A stretch of 64,000 nt of DNA from Caballeronia zhejiangensis (GCF_000698575.1 NZ_JFHD01000001.1:698738-762737); one strand, 5' to 3'; numbered from the stretch's first letter, positions 16,184 to 25,960 are shown. The notes: generated from the letters alone by a model not told the origin. Numbers and translations are program-made.

Positions 16184-17716
16184 ATGCATCTGCCGTCAGT
16201 TCTCAGTTTTCTTATCTGGATTCCAGTGGTGTCGGGCATCTTCGTGCTGACGTTCAGCGCATCCGCGACGCTCTCGCGCGCCGTCGCCCTGTTCGGCGCG
16301 ATTCTCAGCCTGTTGCCCGTCGTGCCGCTGCTCTCCCGCTTCGACGCGTCGTCCAGTGCGATGCAGTTCGTCGAGCGCGTCGAGTGGCTGCCGCAGTTCG
16401 GCATTTCGTACCATCTGGGCGTCGACGGCATTTCGCTGTGGTTCACGGTGCTGACGGCCGTCACCACGCTCATCATCTTCGTCGCGTCGTGGCGCTCGGT
16501 CACGAAGCAGGTCGCGCAATACTACGGCGCGTTCCTCGTGCTGTCGGGCTGCATGCAGGGCGTGTTCGCGTCGCTGGATGGCATGCTGTTCTTCGTGTTC
16601 TTCGAGGCTTCGCTGATTCCGCTGTATCTGCTGATCGGCACGTGGGGCGGCGAGCGGCGCGTGTACGCGGCGATTCGCTTCTTCTTTTTCTCGCTGCTCG
16701 GCTCGCTTGCAATGCTGGCCGCGCTCGTTTATCTGTGGACGCAGGCGCATACCTTCGATATCGACGCATGGCGCAACCTGAAGCTCGGCTTCACGCCGCA
16801 GATCGTCGTCTTCGTCTGCTTCCTCGCGGCCTTTTCGGTCAAGGTGCCGATGTGGCCCGTCCATACGTGGCTGCCCGACGTGAACTCGGAAGGCCCGACG
16901 GGCGCGGCGGTGCTGCTCGGCATGCTGAAGATCGGCGGCTACGGCATGTTGCGCTACGTGTTGCCGATCGTGCCCGACGCATCGCACTTCTTCGCCCCGG
17001 CGATGATCGCGCTGTCGCTCGTCGCGGTGATCTACGGCAGCCTCGTCGCGCTCGCGCAGACGGACATGCGCAAGCTGCTTGCCTACTCGGCAGTCGCGCA
17101 CATGGGTCTCGTGACGCTCGGCCTCTTTACCTTCGACCGCCTCGGCACCGAAGGCGCGGTCGTGCAGATGCTGTCGTACGGCATCGTGTCCGGCGCGATG
17201 CTGCTGTGCACCGGCGTGCTCGTCGAGCGCACGAAAAATGGCTCGATCGATGCCTACGGCGGCGTCGCCAACACGATGCCCCGCTTCGCGGTCTGCGCGA
17301 TGCTGTTCGCGATGGCCAATGTCGGCCTGCCGGGCACCTCGGGTTTCGTCGGCGAGTTTCTAGTGTTGATGGGCGCGATCCGCCTGAACTTCTGGATCGG
17401 CGCGGCTGCGGCCACGTCGCTGATCCTGAGCGCGGCCTATACGCTGTGGATGGTCAAGCGTGTGATTTTCGGCGCGGTGAAGAACGAGCGCGTCGCCGGT
17501 CTGCGCGATCTCGGCAAGCGCGAACTCGTGCTGTTCGGCGCGATGGCCGTGCTGGTGCTGGGTATCGGCGTGCATCCGAAGACCTTCACGGACGCGATGG
17601 GCCCGTCCGTCGAAAGACTGCTCGCGGCGGCGCAAAGCTCGACGCTGCCCGACGACGGCAGCGCGCCGTCCTACAACGCGCGCCGCGAAGCGGTTTCGGA
17701 GCGCACGCCGGGCTGA
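16184..17716 (+). CDS. Orphan NADH-quinone oxidoreductase subunit M-like protein
   Basis: This 510-residue protein has about 14 predicted membrane helices and belongs to the NuoM/MrpD antiporter-like family. The key NuoM features are present: Glu in FFEASLIPLYLLIG, and the lysine-containing half-channel signature FSVKVPMWPVHTWLPDVN, then EGPTGAAVLLGMLKIGGYG. No other nuo, mrp or hyf genes adjoin it. The gene has its own upstream region and a strong terminator, so it is a single-gene unit. Possible roles are an alternative Complex I subunit, a cation antiporter component, or a partner of the nearby type II dehydrogenase. Confidence 0.88.
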   Translation: MHLPSVLSFLIWIPVVSGIFVLTFSASATLSRAVALFGAILSLLPVVPLLSRFDASSSAMQFVERVEWLPQFGISYHLGVDGISLWFTVLTAVTTLIIFVASWRSVTKQVAQYYGAFLVLSGCMQGVFASLDGMLFFVFFEASLIPLYLLIGTWGGERRVYAAIRFFFFSLLGSLAMLAALVYLWTQAHTFDIDAWRNLKLGFTPQIVVFVCFLAAFSVKVPMWPVHTWLPDVNSEGPTGAAVLLGMLKIGGYGMLRYVLPIVPDASHFFAPAMIALSLVAVIYGSLVALAQTDMRKLLAYSAVAHMGLVTLGLFTFDRLGTEGAVVQMLSYGIVSGAMLLCTGVLVERTKNGSIDAYGGVANTMPRFAVCAMLFAMANVGLPGTSGFVGEFLVLMGAIRLNFWIGAAAATSLILSAAYTLWMVKRVIFGAVKNERVAGLRDLGKRELVLFGAMAVLVLGIGVHPKTFTDAMGPSVERLLAAAQSSTLPDDGSAPSYNARREAVSERTPG

Positions 17717-17772
17717 GTTCCGGCAAAGATGGAACTACGCCGCTAACATTTCGAGTGTTCGCGGACACACGC

Positions 17773-17813
17773 CGCGGCGCCGCTCTATACTGAGCGGCGC
17801 CGCGTTCGTTTTT
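17773..17813 (+). terminator. Rho-independent terminator after the nuoM-like gene
   Basis: A 13-bp perfect stem (CGCGGCGCCGCTC with its complement at 17792-17804) closes a TATACT loop and is followed by TTCGTTTTT. Confidence 0.9.
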
Positions 17814-17880
17814 GCATCGCCTGATCCATCCGAAATTCGCCATTGCATTCGTTCGATATGCAGTCAATGGAGGCCTGGAC

Positions 17881-19185
17881 ATGAAGAAGAACTCCGCAGC
17901 CATCTGGATTCTCGGCGCGATGGTCATCGGCATAGTGGTTGGCTACATGATCTTCACGAGCTTTCCCGACAAGAAAACCGCCACGGAGATCGCCGGCTAC
18001 ATCTCCCTCGTGTCCGACGTGTTCCTGCGCCTCATCAAGATGCTGATCGGGCCGCTCGTGTTCTCCACACTGGTCGTCGGCATCGCGCACATGGGCGACG
18101 CCGCCTCGGTCGGACGCGTGTTCGCCAAGGCGCTCGGCTGGTTCCTCACCGCGTCGCTCATTTCGCTGCTGCTCGGCCTCGTGATGTCGAACTTGCTCAA
18201 GCCCGGCGATAACCTCGGCTTGCCGCTTCCCGACATCGGCGCATCGGCGAATCTCGCGACATCGAAGTTCACGCTGAAAGACTTCGTCAGTCACATGGTG
18301 CCGCGCTCGTTTGCCGAAGCGATGACCAACAACGAGATCCTGCAGATCGTCGTGTTCTCGATGTTCTTCGGCGTCGCGCTCGCCGCGCTCGGCGAACGCG
18401 GCAAGATCCTGCTCGCCGCGATCGATCAGCTGTCGCACGTCATGCTCAAGATCACCGGCTACGTGATGAAGCTCGCGCCGCTAGCCGTGCTCGCCGCGAT
18501 GGCCGCGACCGTCGCGGTCAACGGGCTGACGATCCTTCTGAAGTTCGCGGTCTTCATGGCCGACTTTTATATCAGCCTCTTTCTGCTGTGGGGCCTGCTC
18601 GTGCTCGCGGGCTTCCTGTTTCTGCGGCGGCGCGTGTTCAAGCTGCTGTCGCTCATCAAGGAAGCGTTCATGCTTTCGTTCGCGACCGCGAGCTCGGAGG
18701 CCGCGTATCCGAAGATCCTCGACGCGCTCGATCGTTTCGGCGTGAAGCGCAAGATCTCCAGCTTCGTGATGCCGATGGGCTACTCCTTCAACCTCGACGG
18801 CTCGATGATGTATTGCACGTTCGCGACGCTCTTCATCGCGCAGGCGTACGGCATTCATCTGCCGATCAGCACGCAGATCACGATGCTGCTGATCCTCATG
18901 CTGACATCCAAAGGCATGGCCGGCGTGCCGCGCGCGTCGCTGGTCGTGATCGCGGCCACGCTCAATCACTTCAACATTCCCGAGGCGGGACTGCTGCTGA
19001 TCCTCGGCGTCGATACCTTCCTCGACATGGGGCGCTCGGCGACCAACGCCGTCGGCAATTCGATCGCGAGCGCGGTCGTCGCGAAGTGGGAAGGCGAGCT
19101 GCTGACGGAATCGGAGGCGGCGAAGAATGCGGCGCGCATCGAGGCCGAACAGGACGCGTCGCTCGCGCATCCCGCGCAGGTCTGA
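17881..19185 (+). CDS. Dicarboxylate/amino acid:cation symporter (DAACS family)
   Basis: This is a 434-residue secondary transporter of the GltP/DctA family, importing C4-dicarboxylates or acidic amino acids with H+ or Na+. The serine-rich re-entrant loop (ATASSEAAYPKILDAL), the unwound helix (GYSFNLDGSMMYCTFATLFIAQ) and the second hairpin (SKGMAGVPRASLVV) are visible, with NAVGNSIAS near the end. The ATG at 17881 has a GGAGG box; an upstream in-frame ATG at 17812 lies in the terminator region and was rejected. A periplasmic binding-protein gene follows after 12 bp, an unusual partner for this family. Confidence 0.93.
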   Translation: MKKNSAAIWILGAMVIGIVVGYMIFTSFPDKKTATEIAGYISLVSDVFLRLIKMLIGPLVFSTLVVGIAHMGDAASVGRVFAKALGWFLTASLISLLLGLVMSNLLKPGDNLGLPLPDIGASANLATSKFTLKDFVSHMVPRSFAEAMTNNEILQIVVFSMFFGVALAALGERGKILLAAIDQLSHVMLKITGYVMKLAPLAVLAAMAATVAVNGLTILLKFAVFMADFYISLFLLWGLLVLAGFLFLRRRVFKLLSLIKEAFMLSFATASSEAAYPKILDALDRFGVKRKISSFVMPMGYSFNLDGSMMYCTFATLFIAQAYGIHLPISTQITMLLILMLTSKGMAGVPRASLVVIAATLNHFNIPEAGLLLILGVDTFLDMGRSATNAVGNSIASAVVAKWEGELLTESEAAKNAARIEAEQDASLAHPAQV

Positions 19186-19197
19186 CGGAGGCGAGCC

Positions 19198-20145
19198 ATG
19201 AAGACGCAGCGCTTCTGGTCGGCGCTGGCTGCGGCCAGCCTGATCGCGATCGCTCCGAACGCGCGCGCGGCCGACGACGTGCAGACACCGCCGCCCGACA
19301 ACGACGCCTACGCGCCCGCGACGCTGACCGGCACGCTCGCCAAGGCGCGCGACACGGGCACGATCGCGATCGGCTATCGCGATGCCTCAGTGCCGTTCTC
19401 GTATCTGAACGCGCGCAAGGAGCCGATCGGCTATTCGATCGAACTCTGCAAGTCGATCGTCGCCGCGATCGGCAATGCGGTGCATAAGAACCTGAACATC
19501 CGGTGGGTGCCCGTGACGCCGGAGAATCGCATCGAAGCGGTCGTCGATGGCCGTGTCGATCTCGAATGCGGCTCGACCACGAGCAACGTCGAGCGGCAGA
19601 AACGCGTGGCCTTTTCGCCGATCTTCTTCGTGGCCGGCACCAAGGTGATGGTCAGGAAAGGGTCGCCGATCCGCTCGTTTCGCGATCTCGCGGGCAAGAA
19701 GGTCGCGGTGACGGCAGGCACGACGAACGAGAAGGCGCTGCGCGATCTCGACCGGAAGTTCGCGCTCGGCCTGCAGTTGCAGATCGTGCCGGATCACGCG
19801 GAAGGCTTCGCGCGCGTCGCGAACGGCGAGGCCGATGCCTTCGCCACCGACGACGTGCTGCTCTACGGCCTCATCGCGGAGAACGCGGCGAAGGGCGGCG
19901 CGTATCAGGTGATCGGCGATTATCTGTCGTATGACCCGTACGGCATCATGTATCGCAGGGACGATCCCCAGCTTGCGCAAGTCGTGAAGGATACGTTCCA
20001 GAACCTCGCCGCCGATGGCGAAATCGAGCGTCAATACAAGCGCTGGTTCCTGCAACGTCTGCCGTCGGGAAAAAGCCTCGACATGCCGATGAGCGCGCAA
20101 CTCGAGAGCATCATCGAGTCGATGGCGGGCGGCGAGGCGCAGTAG
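19198..20145 (+). CDS. Amino-acid-type periplasmic binding protein (SBP_bac_3), orphan
   Basis: This 315-residue protein has a signal peptide ending in ARA near residue 24. It has the GltI/ArtI-like fold: GTIAIGYRDASVPFSY, RIEAVVDGRVDLECGSTT, then KVAVTAGTTNEKAL. The R-DLECG segment is typical of glutamate/aspartate-binding members. It is translationally close to the symporter (GGAG box, 12-bp gap), and no ABC permease or ATPase is nearby. It may serve an ABC importer encoded elsewhere or be coupled to the symporter; the second possibility is speculative. Confidence 0.9.
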   Translation: MKTQRFWSALAAASLIAIAPNARAADDVQTPPPDNDAYAPATLTGTLAKARDTGTIAIGYRDASVPFSYLNARKEPIGYSIELCKSIVAAIGNAVHKNLNIRWVPVTPENRIEAVVDGRVDLECGSTTSNVERQKRVAFSPIFFVAGTKVMVRKGSPIRSFRDLAGKKVAVTAGTTNEKALRDLDRKFALGLQLQIVPDHAEGFARVANGEADAFATDDVLLYGLIAENAAKGGAYQVIGDYLSYDPYGIMYRRDDPQLAQVVKDTFQNLAADGEIERQYKRWFLQRLPSGKSLDMPMSAQLESIIESMAGGEAQ

Positions 20146-20158
20146 CGCGCGGGCGTCC

Positions 20159-21811
20159 TTACTCGTCGACGAGCTGGCGCACGCGCGCGGCCAGCGTTTC
20201 GATCGCGAACGGCTTGGTCAGCACTTGCATGCCGGGCTCCAGGCGTCCATTGCCGATCACCGAATTCTCCGCATAGCCGGTGATGAAGAGCACTTTCAGA
20301 TCGGGACGCGCCTCGCGCGCCGCATCGGCCATCTGGCGTCCGTTCATGCCGCCGGGCAAGCCGACATCGCTGATGAGCAGATCGATCCGCACATTCGACT
20401 GCAACAGCTTGAGGCCCGCGATGCTGTCGGCGGCTTCGATCACCGCGTAGCCGGCCTCTTCCAGCACATCGACGATAAGCATGCGAACGCTCGGTTCATC
20501 GTCGACGACGAGCACGGTTTCGCCCGACTCCGCGCCCGAGATCGGCGATGCGGATTGATCGGCGGCATCGTCATCGACACCGCCATAGAAGCGCGGCAGA
20601 TAGATGCAGACCGTCGTGCCCTGCCCGACTTCGGAATAGATCCGAACCTGGCCGCCCGATTGCTTCGCGAAGCCGTAGATCATCGATAGACCGAGGCCCG
20701 TGCCCATGCCGATCGGCTTGGTCGTGAAGAACGGATCGAACGCATTCGCGATGACATCGGGCGTCATGCCGGTGCCGGTATCCGTCACGCACAGCGACAG
20801 GAACTGGCCTTCGGGCATGTCGTGGCTTTGGGCCGCGCGGTGGTCGATCCACTTGTTGGCCGTTTCGATGGTGATGCGCCCGCCATCGGGCATCGCGTCT
20901 CGTGCATTGATGCACAGGTTGAGCAGCGCGTTTTCCAGTTGTCCCGAATCGACGAGCGCGGGCCACAGGCCCGTCGCGCCGACAGACTCCACCTTGATGC
21001 CCGGGCCGACCGTGCGCTGGATCAGTTCGGTCATGCCGTTGACGAGCGCGTTGACGTCCGTGGGACGCGGATCGAGCGTTTGCCGCCGCGAAAACGCCAG
21101 CAGCCGATGCGTCAGCGCCGCCGCGCGCCGCACCGCGCCTTGCGCCGCGACGACGTATTTGTCGACCTCCGCGATCCGTCCTTGGCTCAGCCGAATGCCG
21201 AGCAACTGCAGCGAGCCCGACACGCCCGCCAGCAGATTGTTGAAGTCGTGCGCGAGGCCGCCCGTCAACTGACCGACCGCTTCCATCTTCTGCGCCTGAC
21301 GGAGTTGTTCTTCCGCGCGCATCAATTCCGCCGTGCGCTCGGCGACGCGCTGCTCCAGCGTTTCGTTGAACGCGCGCAGCGACGCGATCGCGCGATCGCG
21401 TTCCTCCTCCGCTTTCTTGCGCGCGGAGATGTCGCGAAAGAGGATCGACACTTGCCGCAGGCTGGGCGGTTCGACGCGCGACGCCGACACCTCGATATGC
21501 CGCCCCGCCGACAGAAAGTAGCGCTCGAAACGCGCGGTCGCGCCGGTGCGCAGAACGTCGCCGTAGATTTCGACCCAGCCGTCGGCATCGGTCGGATCGA
21601 TCTCGCGCAAGGTCTTGCCGACGATGTCGCGAATGCCCGAGTGCCGCTCGTATCCCGGATTGGCCTCGACGTGCAGATAATCGCTGAGCGGTCCGTGCGG
21701 GCCATCGATGAATTCGATGATGCAAAAGCCGTCATCGATCGCGTTGAAGAGCGTGTGGTAGCGCGCCAGCGTGGCGAGGCGGCGGGCTTCGGGATCGGGC
21801 GTTTGGGTCAT
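20159..21811 (-). CDS. PAS-containing hybrid sensor histidine kinase/response regulator
   Basis: This 550-residue cytoplasmic hybrid kinase has a PAS domain at 15-130, a coiled coil at 133-175, and a dimerisation/phosphoacceptor helix with GGLAHDFNNLL (His188). The ATPase has an N box NLCINARDAMP, G1 DTGTGM and G2 MGTGLGLSM. The C-terminal receiver (about 430-550) has its acceptor at Asp482 and a conserved Lys in TKPF. No membrane helices are seen and there is no output domain. The ATG at 21811 fits the PAS start; upstream sequence in the same frame is arginine-rich shadow. The diguanylate cyclase gene lies directly upstream on the same strand. Confidence 0.9.
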   Translation of the reverse strand: MTQTPDPEARRLATLARYHTLFNAIDDGFCIIEFIDGPHGPLSDYLHVEANPGYERHSGIRDIVGKTLREIDPTDADGWVEIYGDVLRTGATARFERYFLSAGRHIEVSASRVEPPSLRQVSILFRDISARKKAEEERDRAIASLRAFNETLEQRVAERTAELMRAEEQLRQAQKMEAVGQLTGGLAHDFNNLLAGVSGSLQLLGIRLSQGRIAEVDKYVVAAQGAVRRAAALTHRLLAFSRRQTLDPRPTDVNALVNGMTELIQRTVGPGIKVESVGATGLWPALVDSGQLENALLNLCINARDAMPDGGRITIETANKWIDHRAAQSHDMPEGQFLSLCVTDTGTGMTPDVIANAFDPFFTTKPIGMGTGLGLSMIYGFAKQSGGQVRIYSEVGQGTTVCIYLPRFYGGVDDDAADQSASPISGAESGETVLVVDDEPSVRMLIVDVLEEAGYAVIEAADSIAGLKLLQSNVRIDLLISDVGLPGGMNGRQMADAAREARPDLKVLFITGYAENSVIGNGRLEPGMQVLTKPFAIETLAARVRQLVDE

Positions 21812-21938
21812 CGGAAGGGTTCGGGTCGGTCGCGTCGTGGGCGGGCGGCCCGCGCGGCGTCGAGAGCTTACGGCAAAACAAGCATTTTGCGTGCACGCAC
21901 ATGCCCGGCCGTTGCGCGACGAACTTTCGTCCACCGTC

Positions 21939-23462
21939 TCAGACGAAACTTGCCTGCATGATGCGGTTGCGCCCGCGCGCTTTCGCATCGTAGAGCGCCT
22001 CGTCGGCCGCGCGAATGAGCGCGCTTACGTCGTCGTCGCGTTCCGGCCGCCAGCTCGCGAGACCGATGCTCGCCGTGACGCGGCCGAACTCGCTGCCCGC
22101 GTGCTCGATCGACAGATCGCTGATGGCCGCGCGAATCTTCTCGGCGATTTTCGCGGCGCCGTCGGCGGGCGTGTCGGGCAATACGACGACGAACTCCTCG
22201 CCGCCGTAGCGCGCGGCGGTATCGACGGGCCGCCGTATGTTGTCGCCGATGCAGCGTGCGACGGCCGCGAGCGCGTCGTCGCCGGCCTGATGGCCGTAGG
22301 CATCGTTGAAGGCCTTGAAGCGGTCGATATCGACGAACAGCAGCGAAAAGAGACTGCGCGTGCGGCGCGCCCTGCGCCATTCCTGATCGAGAATCTCGCC
22401 CAGCGTGCGGCGATTGTGCAGCCCGGTGAGTCCATCGGTGCGCGCGAGCAACTGTAGCTCCGACTCCGCGCGCATGCGCCGCCTGAATTGCGCGGCGAGC
22501 ACGAACGACAACGCGATGAATCCGATAGCGAGCACGCCCATCGACGAGCCGATGATGATCGCGCGCCGCCGCCATGCCGCGTAGATGTCCTCTTCTCCTT
22601 CGGCCACCATGATGATGAGCGGCAGATTCGGGAAGTTGCGGAAGTAGTAGAGGCGGCGCCTCCCGTCGATCGACGATGTTTCGCTGAAGCTGCCCTGCTC
22701 CGCCGCCCGAAATTTCTTGAAGGTATCGGCCTGGCTGATGTCGCGGCCGATCACGCGCGGATCGAACGGCTGACGCATGATCATCAGGCCGTCGTGATTG
22801 ATGAGCGACACCGCGCCGTGCGGCCCGAGCGAAAGCCCCGCGAAAAGATTGCGGAAGTATTCGAGGTTGATGGCGAGCATCGCGACGCCCGCGAAGGACC
22901 CGTCGGGACGCGAGAGTCTGCGGCTCAACGCGATGCTGGGCGCGCCGCCGCGCAATCGCGACGCATACGGGCCGCTGATGTAAAGCCCGGCGTCTGGCCG
23001 GTCGCGTTGGACCGTGAAATAGCCGCGATCCGCGAAATCGCCCGGCCGGGGCACGAGGCTGCCCGAATCGATGATGATCTTGCCGTTCTCGTCGAGCACG
23101 AGGATCGACCCGAGATCGCGCGCTGTGGCCGCCCGGTCGAACAGCACGTCGTTGCGCAGGCGGGGCGGAAGGCTCATTACGTCGTCGCGTTCGACGCCTT
23201 CGACGACCGCTTGCAGCGACAGTTCGTAGAGTTCGAAATTGCGCTCGATGTCGCGCTCGGCGAGCAACGCGAGATTGCGGGACGTGTCGCGCGCGCGATC
23301 GAGCGCATCGACCCGGCCCTGATACAGGACCAGCGCGCAAAGCGCCACCATGAGAAGCGCGATGAGCGTGCCGCACAGCACGATGACGTTCGGCGTCGAG
23401 CTTCGCGCGCGTGCCGGGGCGGGTGCGTTGAGACTCGGGTTGTAGATATTTTCGGTTGCCAC
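21939..23462 (-). CDS. Membrane diguanylate cyclase with Cache sensor domain
   Basis: This is a 507-residue c-di-GMP synthase. A first membrane helix lies at about 25-47, then a periplasmic double-Cache sensor (YFTVQRDRPDAGLYISGP), a second helix near 305-330, and a GGDEF domain. The active site reads GGEEF at 420-424, and the inhibitory site RPVD is at 411-414, so the enzyme should be active and product-inhibited. Cache domains of this type often bind amino acids or other small ligands. It lies 127 bp upstream of the hybrid kinase, and the two may form one signalling unit. Confidence 0.93.
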   Translation of the reverse strand: MATENIYNPSLNAPAPARARSSTPNVIVLCGTLIALLMVALCALVLYQGRVDALDRARDTSRNLALLAERDIERNFELYELSLQAVVEGVERDDVMSLPPRLRNDVLFDRAATARDLGSILVLDENGKIIIDSGSLVPRPGDFADRGYFTVQRDRPDAGLYISGPYASRLRGGAPSIALSRRLSRPDGSFAGVAMLAINLEYFRNLFAGLSLGPHGAVSLINHDGLMIMRQPFDPRVIGRDISQADTFKKFRAAEQGSFSETSSIDGRRRLYYFRNFPNLPLIIMVAEGEEDIYAAWRRRAIIIGSSMGVLAIGFIALSFVLAAQFRRRMRAESELQLLARTDGLTGLHNRRTLGEILDQEWRRARRTRSLFSLLFVDIDRFKAFNDAYGHQAGDDALAAVARCIGDNIRRPVDTAARYGGEEFVVVLPDTPADGAAKIAEKIRAAISDLSIEHAGSEFGRVTASIGLASWRPERDDDVSALIRAADEALYDAKARGRNRIMQASFV

Positions 23463-23582
23463 TATCTGGAGGTCCGGGAACCTGGCTCGCGAGTTTATCT
23501 GTTGCTCTGCATGGTCCTTGGGTTGCGAGCTAGGGCGTCATTGTCTCCTATTTGTATGATCCCGGCTTGAAGTAGTGAAGCT

Positions 23583-24722
23583 TCAGCGAAGCGCCCCCCG
23601 CCCCAGCGCGATATACCGCGCGAGATGATGATCCTCATCGCCCAATTGATGATCGATCATCACGAGCCGCTTCGCGTAATGAGCAAGCGGCAGCTCCCAC
23701 GTCATGCCGATGCCGCCATGCATCTGAATGGACTCTTCCGCGACGAGCGTGCCGATGCGCCCGACCGAATGCTTCGCCGCCGACAACGCTCGCTCGCGCG
23801 CAACACCCGATGCGCCGACCGCCGCCGCCGCATTGATCGCAGCGGAACGCGCCTGCTCGATCTCGAGCAGCACATCGGCCATGCGATGCTGCAACGCCTG
23901 AAACGCGCCGATCGGCACGCCGAACTGCCTACGCGTGCGCAAATATTCGAGCGTGTGCTCCTTCGCGACATCCATCGCGCCGACCGCTTCCGACACGAGC
24001 GCGACGAGACCATATCCGATCGCATGCGCGAGCGTCGCGTAGGCATCGCCTTCATTGCCGACGAGCGCATTGGCATCGAGCGTCACGTTTTCGAGCGATA
24101 CTTCCGCCACGCGTCCGCCATCGATCTTGCGATAGCCGCGCATCTTCACGCCCTGCACATCGCGCGGCACGATAAAGAGCGAAATGCCCGCTTCGTCGTA
24201 CTCGTTGCCCGACGTGCGCGCCGACACGAGCAGCACGTCCGCATGTTCGCCCTGCTGCACGACGCCCTTCGCGCCGTTGAGCATCCATCCATCGCCATGC
24301 CGGGTCGCGCGCGTGTTCACGCGTGCAAGCTCGTAGTGCGAGCCGGGTTCGTCATGCGCGAATGCTGCGATCGCCGTCCCGTCGATCATGCTCGCAACGA
24401 TCTCGCGCTGCCGCTCATCGCCCGCGAAGGCAAGTGCGCGCCCGACGATCAACGTATCGAGAAACGGTTCGACGACGAGCCCGCGACCGAGCGCTTCGAA
24501 CACGACGGACACATCGAACCCGTCGCCGCCGAAGCCGCCGATCGATTCATCGAAGAACGCGCCGACGATGCCAAGCTCGCAAAACCGTCGCCACATATCG
24601 CGGCTGAAGCCCTCTTGCGAACGCGCGATCCTGTCGCGCACATCGAAGCCATATTGCTCGGCGATGAAGCGGTTCAGCGAATCCGCGAGCATCCGCCGGT
24701 CTTCCGTGTGCTGGAAATTCAT
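23583..24722 (-). CDS. Acyl-CoA dehydrogenase, short form
   Basis: This is a 379-residue flavoprotein of the acyl-CoA dehydrogenase family. Features include RRQFGVPIGAFQALQHRMAD, EESIQMHGGIGMTWELPL (a candidate catalytic Glu in the TWELP segment) and a C-terminus that lacks the usual GTSEIQR box. It is the last gene of the leftward operon with the acyl-CoA dehydrogenase at 24735 (12-bp gap) and the hydratase/dehydrogenase fusion. The pair may form a heteromer, as known for adjacent acyl-CoA dehydrogenases in steroid degradation. Confidence 0.9.
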   Translation of the reverse strand: MNFQHTEDRRMLADSLNRFIAEQYGFDVRDRIARSQEGFSRDMWRRFCELGIVGAFFDESIGGFGGDGFDVSVVFEALGRGLVVEPFLDTLIVGRALAFAGDERQREIVASMIDGTAIAAFAHDEPGSHYELARVNTRATRHGDGWMLNGAKGVVQQGEHADVLLVSARTSGNEYDEAGISLFIVPRDVQGVKMRGYRKIDGGRVAEVSLENVTLDANALVGNEGDAYATLAHAIGYGLVALVSEAVGAMDVAKEHTLEYLRTRRQFGVPIGAFQALQHRMADVLLEIEQARSAAINAAAAVGASGVARERALSAAKHSVGRIGTLVAEESIQMHGGIGMTWELPLAHYAKRLVMIDHQLGDEDHHLARYIALGRGALR

Positions 24723-24734
24723 CGTGCGCGTCCT

Positions 24735-25925
24735 TTAAAGACCGAGGATCATCTTCGAGATGATGTTCTTCTGTATTTCGTTGGAGCCGCCGAAGATCGA
24801 CAGCTTGCGATTGTTGAAGTACTCCGACGCCGAATCGAATGTTTCGTCATCCTTGTCATCTTCGAATGCTTCGTCTATCAACGGCTGCGCGTACGGACCC
24901 ATCGCGCGACGCATCAGCGAAGAGATTTCCTGGCGAATCTCCGTGCCGCGAATCTTCAGCATCGAGCTTTCCGCGCCTGGCGCGCCGCCGCCCGCGACCG
25001 CCGCGATCACGCGCAGATTCGTCGTCTTCATGTTCTCCAGATCGATCTCGACACGCGCGAGACGCGCGGCGAACAAAGGATCGTCGATGAGCGCGCGGCC
25101 GTTGCATTGCACCTTGCCCGCAACAGCCTTCAGCCGGCTCAGCGCGGCCACTGAAAAGCCCACGCCCGCGATGTTCGTGCGCTCGTAGGTCAGCAGATAC
25201 TTCGCATACGTCCAGCCCTTGTTCTCCTCTCCGACGAGATGCGCAACGGGCACGCGCACGTCCGTGAAGAACACTTCGTTGACTTCGTGCTCGCCGTCGA
25301 GCGTGATGATCGGACGCACGTCGACGCCCGGCGTATTCATGTCGATGAGCAGAAAGCTGATGCCTTCCTGCTTGCGCGCATCCTGCGACGTCCGTACGAG
25401 ACAGAAGATCATGTTCGCGAAGTGCGCGAGCGTGGTCCACGTCTTTTGTCCGTTGACGATGTAATACTCGCTGCCGTTCTCCATCGTGCGAACGGCTGTC
25501 GTACGCACCGATGCGAGATCGGAACCCGCGCCCGGCTCCGAATAGCCCTGACACCACCAGTCCGAGCCATCGAGAATACGCGGCAGCCAATGACGCTTCT
25601 GCGCCTCGCTCCCGTATTTGATGAGCACCGGCCCGAGCATGTTCACACCGAAAGGCACGATGCGCGGCGCGCCCGCAATCGCACATTCGTTCTCGAAGAT
25701 GAACTTCTGCACCGCGGTCCAGCCCGGGCCGCCATACTCCTTCGGCCAGTGATTCGCGAGCCAGCCCTTCGCGTTGAGCGTGGCGTGCCATTGCGCCATG
25801 TCGTCGCGCGTCAGGCGCTCGCCCGTGCGCGCCTTCTGCGCAACATGCTCTGGCAGCGATGTGCGCAGAAACGCTAGGACTTCGGCGCGAAAGGCTTCTT
25901 CGTCTGCGTTGAATGTCAGGTCCAT
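24735..25925 (-). CDS. Acyl-CoA dehydrogenase, long form
   Basis: This 396-residue protein has the family segments WCQGYSEPGAGSDLAS (FAD/substrate loop), NGQKTWTT and a C-terminal FGGSNEIQKNIISKMILG. The GYxxE catalytic-base segment of short forms is replaced by an acidic linker near residue 350, so the base may come from another position or from a partner subunit. It is the middle gene of the operon, 35 bp after the hydratase/dehydrogenase gene. The substrate acyl-CoA is unknown. Confidence 0.9.
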   Translation of the reverse strand: MDLTFNADEEAFRAEVLAFLRTSLPEHVAQKARTGERLTRDDMAQWHATLNAKGWLANHWPKEYGGPGWTAVQKFIFENECAIAGAPRIVPFGVNMLGPVLIKYGSEAQKRHWLPRILDGSDWWCQGYSEPGAGSDLASVRTTAVRTMENGSEYYIVNGQKTWTTLAHFANMIFCLVRTSQDARKQEGISFLLIDMNTPGVDVRPIITLDGEHEVNEVFFTDVRVPVAHLVGEENKGWTYAKYLLTYERTNIAGVGFSVAALSRLKAVAGKVQCNGRALIDDPLFAARLARVEIDLENMKTTNLRVIAAVAGGGAPGAESSMLKIRGTEIRQEISSLMRRAMGPYAQPLIDEAFEDDKDDETFDSASEYFNNRKLSIFGGSNEIQKNIISKMILGL

Positions 25926-25960
25926 GACTGCGATTCCATGAGTGATTGAAAGGCCACGCG

